A stretch of 64,000 nt of DNA from CBDESM01 sp965205165. Lineage in GTDB: Bacteria; Chloroflexota; Dehalococcoidia; Bin125. The notes beneath the pieces are model-generated. The model searched no databases, was not told where the DNA came from, and saw only the letters and a list, made by a program, of their open reading frames with translations. Location of the stretch: NCBI GenBank assembly GCA_965205165.1, contig OZ242037.1, forward strand, positions 2,604,001-2,668,000. The letters are read 5' to 3'. Shown here one piece after another: positions 59,068 through 64,000 of the stretch; position 1 is the first letter of the stretch; each line of letters starts with the position of its first letter. The translations under genes and the position numbers were made by a program.

Positions 59068-59985
59068 CTACCGCGGGCCGCTGCCCAATTGAATACCACA
59101 AATTCCGTTGGATACCAACCCGTCCGCGAGCAGCGATTGCAGGGCCTCGCCCGCCGCCTCCGGCGATACCGACAGCGAGCGGGCCGCGGAGGCCGTCAGC
59201 CGCTCCGCGCCGACGGTGCCGGAATCCCGCAGCATTCGCATGATTTCGCCGCGAATCTGGCGTTTCGAGCCTTCAAATTTCGGCTGCGCGCGGACCGGTT
59301 CGGCGCGTTCGCCCGCCGCGAATCTGGGGCGGGCGCGGCAGAGATGCGCGATCGGGCACTCGCCGCATCTGGGGCGCGGCGTGCAGACGGCCGCGCCGAA
59401 GTCCATCAGGGCCGGGTTCCAGCGGGCGGCTTCGCCCGGCGGCAGCAGCCGTTCCGCGGTCGCCGCGATCTCGGAGTTCTTCAGATCGATCGCCGGCTGC
59501 AATGCGCCGTGGACGGCGCGGCCGAGCACGCGGACGATGTTGGTGTCGATCGCCGCGGCGTCGATGCCGTAACCGAAGCCGAGCACGATGGCGGCGGTGA
59601 ACGGGCCGACGCCGGGCAGGCCGCGCAGCTGTTCCGGGTCGTCGGGGATGCGGCCGTTGAAGCGTTGCGCGCATTGTTCGGCGGCGCGGCGCAGGTGCAG
59701 CGCGCGGCGCGGATAACCGGCCCGGCCCCAGACCCGCAGCGCCTCCGCATCGTCGGCTTCGGCGAGCGATTGCAGCGTGGGGAACGCGGAAATCCAGCGC
59801 TCGTAGATCTGGAACACGCGGGACATTTGCGTCTGCTGCGCGCAGACGGCGGCGACGAGCGCGAGGTACGGATCGCGCGCGGTGCGCCAGGGGAAGGGCT
59901 GCTCGTTGGCCTCGTACCAGCGCAGCAGGTGCAGGCGGAGGGCGCGGATGCGCTGCGGCGGCAGGGGCTTGACCATATCCGTCAT
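59068..59985 (-). CDS. MutY-like HhH-GPD DNA glycosylase with Fe-S loop
   Basis: 305 residues from the ATG at 59985. PFPWRTARDPYLALVAAV, CAQQTQMSRVFQIYERW, helix-hairpin-helix LRGLPGVGPFTAAIVLGFG with Asp in AAIDTNIVRVLG, and the 4Fe-4S loop CTPRPRCGECPIAHLC. The position corresponding to MutY Glu37 (usually SEVMLQQTQ) reads AAVCAQQTQ, so the catalytic Glu is Ala. No NUDIX-like C-terminal domain; instead a ~70-residue winged-helix-like tail. May be a mismatch glycosylase of altered activity. Confidence 0.8.
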   Translation of the reverse strand: MTDMVKPLPPQRIRALRLHLLRWYEANEQPFPWRTARDPYLALVAAVCAQQTQMSRVFQIYERWISAFPTLQSLAEADDAEALRVWGRAGYPRRALHLRRAAEQCAQRFNGRIPDDPEQLRGLPGVGPFTAAIVLGFGYGIDAAAIDTNIVRVLGRAVHGALQPAIDLKNSEIAATAERLLPPGEAARWNPALMDFGAAVCTPRPRCGECPIAHLCRARPRFAAGERAEPVRAQPKFEGSKRQIRGEIMRMLRDSGTVGAERLTASAARSLSVSPEAAGEALQSLLADGLVSNGICGIQLGSGPR

Positions 59986-59990
59986 ATCGC

Positions 59991-60299
59991 CTAAGCGAGT
60001 GCGCACATGTCGTCGAAGTAGTCGCGCCCGGCGCGGGTGACGTAGGCGCGGTAGTCGCCGTCGGGCCGGCGCGAGAGGTCGACGTAGCCGAGCTCGGCCA
60101 GCGCGGCGAGCTCGTCGGGGTGGAAGCCGCGGTGCCGCAGCGGCGGGTCGAAGCGCAGGTTGAGCCGTTCGCCGTCGCGCTCGACGCCGTCGAGCACGAC
60201 CACCTCGCGGGGCGGGTCGGCGTACTGGTGGATGATCAGGTCGCCGAGCAGGAAGCAGTGGCGCTCGCCGAGCCGTTCGGCGTGGCGGAAGAGGACCAC
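59991..60299 (-). CDS. Small winged-helix-like protein
   Basis: 102 residues, GTG start. The second half RGFHPDELAALAELGYVDLSR ... YRAYVTRAGRDYF reads as a helix-turn-helix with wing. It lies 5 nt after the HEPN stop and overlaps into the glycosylase operon. Possible regulator of that gene set. Confidence 0.5.
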   Translation of the reverse strand: MVLFRHAERLGERHCFLLGDLIIHQYADPPREVVVLDGVERDGERLNLRFDPPLRHRGFHPDELAALAELGYVDLSRRPDGDYRAYVTRAGRDYFDDMCALA

Positions 60300-60304
60300 G
60301 CCGG

Positions 60305-60715
60305 CTATCCCGCCTTGGCGCGCTCGTCGGCGATGCGGGTGCCGGCGAAGGCGAGCACGTCCTGCGCGATCTCGGCGGCGCGGGCCGAATCCTGCTCGTC
60401 ATAAGCGTCGGCCGGGATGCCGCCGGGCAGGCCGGTCGGGTAGCGGGTCTGCGTGTAGTGCTTGTCGAGCAGGATGGCGACGGACTTGATCACGTCGAAG
60501 GAATTGTCGAGCGCCATCGCGTCCTCGCAGAGGTCGGCCAGCGCGTGCCCCCAGACGCGCTCCGCCCCGCGCTCGATCAGGTAGGCGGCGACGGCCTTCT
60601 CCGCCGCCTGCTGCGATTGGAAGCAGGCGAGCGCGTGGAACCCGCCCCCGGCCGCATGGCGCGCGGAATCGAGGTCGCGTTCGGCCTGGCGCAGCCAGAG
60701 GTCGGCGCCGCTCAC
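60305..60715 (-). CDS. HEPN-domain protein (toxin-like)
   Basis: 136 residues; GTG start overlaps the stop of the nucleotidyltransferase gene (GTGA). DLWLRQAERDLDSARH, HALACFQSQQAAEKAVAAYL and SVAILLDKHYTQTRYPTGL are the HEPN pattern (with RYP as in HEPN of MNT-HEPN pairs). In such pairs HEPN is an RNase toxin and MNT the antitoxin. Confidence 0.75.
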   Translation of the reverse strand: MSGADLWLRQAERDLDSARHAAGGGFHALACFQSQQAAEKAVAAYLIERGAERVWGHALADLCEDAMALDNSFDVIKSVAILLDKHYTQTRYPTGLPGGIPADAYDEQDSARAAEIAQDVLAFAGTRIADERAKAG

Positions 60716-61050
60716 GCGATCACGGGTTCGCCGAGCGCGGCGGCGCGGCGGATCAGCGGGTCGTCCCGCTCGCAGCGCTCGAACTCTTCCGGCGTGTAGA
60801 CCCAGAACTGCGCGCCCACGCGCGGGCGCAGGTGGCTCGTGAAGAAGTCGGCGCGGCGGTGGAACGGCTCGTCCATCTCGCGGATCACCAGCAGTTCGAG
60901 CGGCGAGTCCGAATCGACCCGGTCTTCCGCGAGATCGCCGGCGAGCCAGAAGCGCTCGGCGCCGAGCTGCCGCATTTCGCCGGCGATGCGGAGGAACTCC
61001 GCCTCCAGCAGCTGCCGCCGCTGCTGCGCGAAGCCGAAGACCATCGGCAC
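60712..61050 (-). CDS. MNT-like nucleotidyltransferase, degenerate active site
   Basis: 112 residues; starts at GTG 61050 or ATG 61044. Minimal nucleotidyltransferase shape: RFWLAGDLAEDRVDSDSPLE. The usual GSxxxG...DxD motif is AGDLAEDRVDSDSP, so the Gly-Ser is Gly-Asp and the second acidic pair is imperfect. Partner of the downstream HEPN gene, probably as antitoxin. Confidence 0.6.
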   Translation of the reverse strand: MPMVFGFAQQRRQLLEAEFLRIAGEMRQLGAERFWLAGDLAEDRVDSDSPLELLVIREMDEPFHRRADFFTSHLRPRVGAQFWVYTPEEFERCERDDPLIRRAAALGEPVIA

Positions 61051-61062
61051 GGCCGCGCCCGC

Positions 61063-62061
61063 CTAGGTCGTCATCAGCGTCGGCGCGCGCAGTTCGGGCA
61101 GGATCTCGCTCTCCGACAGCGGCAGCGCGTCCTTCTCGTAGACCTGCACGCGGTGGGAGCCGAAATCGGGGATGTAGAGGCGGTTGCCGCTGATCGTGGC
61201 GGCCTGCGGCCAGCGCAGCAGTCGCTGGGGCTCGAGGCTGGTCATCTCGCGCAGCCGCAGCGTCTTCTGGTTGGCGAGGATGTAGATGCGCCCCATCTGC
61301 CCCAGCGTCGCGTTGCCGGTGAAGCTCTCCACGTAGCGCCCCGTCTTGTCGAACACCACCACGCGGGAGTTGTCGCGGTCGGCGACGTAGACGTCGCCGT
61401 GCTCGTCGATCGCGAGCCCGGCCGGGTGCGAGAGTTCGCCCTGGCCGGAGCCGTGCTTGCCGAACGACATCAGCAGTTCGCCGTCGGGCGCGAACTGCTG
61501 CACGCGGTGGTTGCGCCAGTCGGAGACGAACAGGTTGCCCTCGGCGTCGAAGACGATGCCCCAGGGCATGTTCAGCTCGCCGGGTCCGGAGCCGTGCGAG
61601 CCGAAGCCGCCGAGGTGGTCGCCGTCGCGGCTGAACTGCTGGACGCGGTGGTTCATCGTGTCCACGATCCAGAGGTTGCCGCCGCCGTCGAAGGCCATCC
61701 CGGAGGGGCGGTCCATCCGGCCGGGCGCGGAGCCGTGCTCGCCCCATTGCGCGAGTTGGTCGCCGCCCGCGCTGTAGACGGTGACGTTGTGCGCGCCCTC
61801 GTCGCAGAGCCAGATGTTGCCCTCGTCGTCGCGCAGCAGGCTGACCGGCCAGGTGTGGCCGGTGTCCGCCATCGTGCCGAGGTCCTCGTCGTCGAGCGAG
61901 ACCATGCGGATGTTGCCGCCGACGCCGAGTTCGGTGCGGCCGGCCACGTAGATGCGGTCGTCGCCGACGGCGACGTCGACCGGGAAGGTGGTGACTCGGC
62001 GCATGCCGAGGACGCGGACGTAGGGGAATCCGGCGCGGAGGAGTGCGTGCGGGTAGGCCAT
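61063..62061 (-). CDS. NHL-repeat beta-propeller protein
   Basis: 332 residues from the ATG at 62061. Five or six NHL repeats, each with PxGxAxDxxGNLWIxDxxNHRVQQF: RPSGMAFDGGGNLWIVDTMN, PWGIVFDAEGNLFVSDWRN, PAGLAIDEHGDVYVADRDN. No signal peptide. Likely a binding or scaffolding propeller. Confidence 0.8.
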   Translation of the reverse strand: MAYPHALLRAGFPYVRVLGMRRVTTFPVDVAVGDDRIYVAGRTELGVGGNIRMVSLDDEDLGTMADTGHTWPVSLLRDDEGNIWLCDEGAHNVTVYSAGGDQLAQWGEHGSAPGRMDRPSGMAFDGGGNLWIVDTMNHRVQQFSRDGDHLGGFGSHGSGPGELNMPWGIVFDAEGNLFVSDWRNHRVQQFAPDGELLMSFGKHGSGQGELSHPAGLAIDEHGDVYVADRDNSRVVVFDKTGRYVESFTGNATLGQMGRIYILANQKTLRLREMTSLEPQRLLRWPQAATISGNRLYIPDFGSHRVQVYEKDALPLSESEILPELRAPTLMTT

Positions 62062-62094
62062 GGCGGCGCTCCGGTTCGATTTGGGAGCGCCGCC
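62062..62094 (-). repeat. 11-bp inverted repeat in gap
   Basis: GGCGGCGCTCC pairs with 62084-62094 around an 11-nt loop in the gap before the NHL gene. No T run. Confidence 0.45.
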
Positions 62095-62132
62095 GGCGCG
62101 CATCGGCGGCGCTCGGCTGGACGGCTGTGGCG

Positions 62133-63290
62133 CTAGGCGGCGACCATCGTGCGCTTGAAGGGGCGGACCTGCTCGAAATCGCCCACCACGATCTCTTCCG
62201 GCTTCACGCCCATCCACTGCTCGAGCATCGTGCCGTAGATGCCGCGGAAGTCGATCGTGTGCTTGAGATCCTCGCCGTTGAGCCACTCCTTGGGGTCGCG
62301 CGAGGGATATTCGGCGTAGAGCCCGCCCTCGACCAGGTCGCCGATGATGAAGGCGCCGCCGCCCGAGCCGTGGTCGGTGCCCGAGCCGTTGTCCTTCATG
62401 CGCCGGCCGAACTCGGTGAAGACGAGGATCGAGACCTCCTCGGCCGCGTCGTGTTCGCGCAGGTCGGTCATGAAGTCGGCCAGCGCGCCGGAGACGTCCT
62501 GCAGCAGCTTGGGGTGGACCGGCGGCTGGTGCGAGTGCGTGTCGTAGCCGATGTGGTTGGTGTAGAAGACGCGGGTGCCGACGCCGGCCGTGTGGATGCG
62601 GGCCACGTCGCGCAGCGCCTTGGCGATCGGGTTGCCGCCGTACTCGACGCTCGACTCGTACCTGCCGGGCACCTCGGCCAGCACCGCCGCGCCGGCCAGC
62701 GAGTCGGTGCCGGTCTGCCGCAGGTAGTCCATCACCAGCCCCGCGCCCACGGCCGGGGTGTACATCCGCTTGAAGATCTCGAGATCGCGGTTGCGCTCCT
62801 CTTCGGCGGCGATGTCCGGCATCAGCCCGTAGTTGTCGAGGTCGCCGACGGAGGTGGCGGTGACGCCCGGCGCGGCCATCGCGCGGGGCAGCCCGCGGCC
62901 GATGTTGACGCCGGTCAGCGGATTTTCGCTCTCCGGGTCGAGCCGCTGGATCAGCTTGGCCACCCAGCCCTCGGTCGAGATGCGGTCCGGCTCGCAGGTG
63001 TGCATGATGTCCATGCCGCGGAAGTGCGAGCGGCTGGAGTTGGGGTAGCCGACGCCCTGCACGACCGCGACGTCGCCCTCGTCGTAGAGGTCCTTCAGCC
63101 GCTTCGCGTTGGGGTTGAAGCCGTACTCGTCGTTGACTTGCAGGACTTCCTCCTGCGGCACGTTGACGAGCGGGCGCGCGTCGTAGTAGTGCCCGTCCGT
63201 GTAGGGCACGAGCGTGTTCATGAAGTCGTTGCCGCCCGAGAGCTGGACGATGACGAGGACGGGGTCCTTCTGGCTGCCGTTGGTGCTCAT
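62133..63290 (-). CDS. DUF1501 family protein
   Basis: 385 residues, ATG 63290. LVIVQLSGGNDFMNTLVPY, VAVVQGVGYPNSSRSHFRGMD, DTHSHQPPVHPKLLQDVSGAL, VFTEFGRRMKDNGSGTDHGS and GGGAFIIGDLV are DUF1501 (alkaline-phosphatase-superfamily-like) hallmarks. Pairs with the DUF1800 gene downstream of the window end. Usually secreted by Tat; no signal seen here, so an alternative start may exist. Confidence 0.85.
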   Translation of the reverse strand: MSTNGSQKDPVLVIVQLSGGNDFMNTLVPYTDGHYYDARPLVNVPQEEVLQVNDEYGFNPNAKRLKDLYDEGDVAVVQGVGYPNSSRSHFRGMDIMHTCEPDRISTEGWVAKLIQRLDPESENPLTGVNIGRGLPRAMAAPGVTATSVGDLDNYGLMPDIAAEEERNRDLEIFKRMYTPAVGAGLVMDYLRQTGTDSLAGAAVLAEVPGRYESSVEYGGNPIAKALRDVARIHTAGVGTRVFYTNHIGYDTHSHQPPVHPKLLQDVSGALADFMTDLREHDAAEEVSILVFTEFGRRMKDNGSGTDHGSGGGAFIIGDLVEGGLYAEYPSRDPKEWLNGEDLKHTIDFRGIYGTMLEQWMGVKPEEIVVGDFEQVRPFKRTMVAA

Positions 63291-63306
63291 GCGCTGGTGC
63301 CTTTCT

Positions 63307-63333
63307 CGGCGGGCCCGTTCGCGGGGCCCGCCG
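63307..63333 (-). repeat. 10-bp GC-rich hairpin between DUF1800 and DUF1501
   Basis: CGGCGGGCCC pairs with 63324-63333 around a 7-nt loop in the 55-nt gap. Confidence 0.45.
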
Positions 63334-63345
63334 GCGGTGCCGTGG

Positions 63346-64000
63346 TTAGGCGAACTGGTACTCGGGCGAGGCGATCACGAGGCGCAGCATCTTGGCGGCG
63401 CGCTGGGCCGCCGCCTTGCGCTCCTCCTCGCCCGCGAAGTCGAGCGTGCCCGAGCCGGCGGCGTCGACCAGCGCGGCCCGGGTCGTGTCGCTGACCTCGA
63501 GCGGCCCGGCGAAGTCGAGCGCGGCGTCGACCAGCTCTTCCGAGCCGGCCGCTCCGGTGCCGGCGAGCCGGTCGGCGAGCGCCTGCACGGCCGGCGTCTC
63601 CTCGTCGGAGACGAGCTTGGAGGCGAAGTTGATCCGCTCCATCAGGGTGCCGCCGTCGATCCACTCCTTGCCGGTGTGCCAGCCCTCGACCGAGGGCGGG
63701 TCCATCAGCGATTGCCCCATCGCGCCGAGCTGGGTGTGCAGGTTCCACATCTCGGTCTGCGGCAGACCGAGCCGGCCGGACATCTTGTAGACGCCGGCGA
63801 CCCATTCGGCCGGGCACTTGACCCGCTTGCCGGTCGCGTTCTTGAAGAAGTCGGAGTTGAACAGCACCCGCATCACCGAGCGGATGTCGCCGTCCGATTC
63901 GGCGAAGGCGTCGGCCAGCGCCTGCACCGCCTGCGGATCGTTCGGCTCCTGCACGCTCCAGGCCGAGACGCCCGGCTCGTCGGCGACGAAGAAGTTGTAG
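63346..64000 (-). CDS. DUF1800 family protein, C-terminal part (cut by window edge)
   Basis: Reads in frame from the window end: YNFFVADEPGVSAWSVQEPN, ALADAFAESDGDIRSVMRVL, NSDFFKNATGKRVKCPAEWV, PPSVEGWHTGKEWIDGGTLM. These are typical of the DUF1800 C-terminus, and the gene sits directly upstream of DUF1501 as usual. 217 codons present; the rest is outside the window. Confidence 0.85.
   Translation of the reverse strand, partial: YNFFVADEPGVSAWSVQEPNDPQAVQALADAFAESDGDIRSVMRVLFNSDFFKNATGKRVKCPAEWVAGVYKMSGRLGLPQTEMWNLHTQLGAMGQSLMDPPSVEGWHTGKEWIDGGTLMERINFASKLVSDEETPAVQALADRLAGTGAAGSEELVDAALDFAGPLEVSDTTRAALVDAAGSGTLDFAGEEERKAAAQRAAKMLRLVIASPEYQFA

Noticed and set aside
60832..63494. Long plus-strand frames opposite NHL and DUF1501 genes
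   Set aside because: They mirror the minus-strand genes, are rich in Val/Asp/Gly/Arg and show no conserved domain.
1..64000. tRNA, rRNA, CRISPR arrays and insertion sequences
   Set aside because: None were recognised: no spaced direct repeats of CRISPR length, no transposase motif (DDE, HUH, recombinase) and no cloverleaf pattern.

Overview
The window is a high-GC bacterial chromosome segment (most genes strongly G/C-biased at third positions) that looks like a Chloroflexota genome, most likely a Dehalococcoidia or SAR202-type lineage. This is inferred from the combination of an LLM-class flavin oxidoreductase next to an alpha/beta-hydrolase, DUF4389, DUF2203, DUF309, Uma2-type nucleases, dispersed complex I genes and a DUF1501/DUF1800 pair. 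No rRNA, tRNA or CRISPR array was seen. A recurrent promoter signature (TAnnnT, often followed by GCG within a few bases, usually without a recognisable -35) precedes many genes, and at least six starts lie only 6-7 nt after it, so leaderless mRNAs look common.

Layout. 1-7.1 kb: hisS (cut by the window edge), two overlapping coiled-coil membrane proteins, then a promoter, a short upstream reading frame carrying a 21-G run, a 1358-residue secreted protein, and a ferritin-VIT1 fusion. 7.2-11.7 kb: four consecutive minus-strand proteins with intact or degenerate NYN/PIN-like nuclease domains, with a strong promoter and a possible structured leader RNA; this is the least familiar gene set in the window. 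12.2-24.4 kb: three complex I genes (nuoG, nuoI, nuoB), each with its own -10 element, separated by a secreted PPC-repeat protein, a PIN toxin pair, a double Uma2 protein, two tautomerases and a broken restriction-modification locus (intact hsdR, frameshifted and truncated hsdS, inverted and frameshifted methylase).

24.5-33.5 kb: an accessory stretch with several AT-richer genes (DUF4357, an internally duplicated protein, membrane proteins, an HNH endonuclease, a SIR2-like DUF4917 protein with a small partner), interrupted by iscS and an IscA-type carrier in divergent orientation and by metF. 33.5-41.8 kb: a membrane protein, metal-receptor and ABC-ATPase genes, a recent tandem Uma2 duplication, DUF2203, a CLC transporter with CBS and TrkA-C domains, and an unusual reverse transcriptase of the defence/Abi type. 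41.9-50.2 kb: LysM lipoprotein, Tat-exported peptide-binding lipoprotein, CrcB, a DUF309-dUTPase fusion, DinB, DUF4389, a hydrolase without its nucleophile, and an LLM oxidoreductase. 50.2-57.8 kb: a single-chain MmeI-like restriction-methylase with a small partner, a halogenase-like flavoprotein, MOSC, GNAT and a class III aminotransferase. 57.9-64 kb, all minus: NIPSNAP, an AT-hook-like DNA-binding protein, a MutY-like glycosylase, a HEPN/MNT pair, an NHL-repeat protein, DUF1501 and DUF1800.

Functional threads: Fe-S assembly (iscS, IscA-type) supplies the Fe-S-rich NADH dehydrogenase subunits and the glycosylase. A large part of the window is defence- or conflict-like: NYN cluster, RT, two RM loci of which one is wrecked, HNH, SIR2-like, PIN and HEPN/MNT pairs, and four Uma2 domains in three proteins. 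All functional calls rest on reading motifs by eye; no database search was run.
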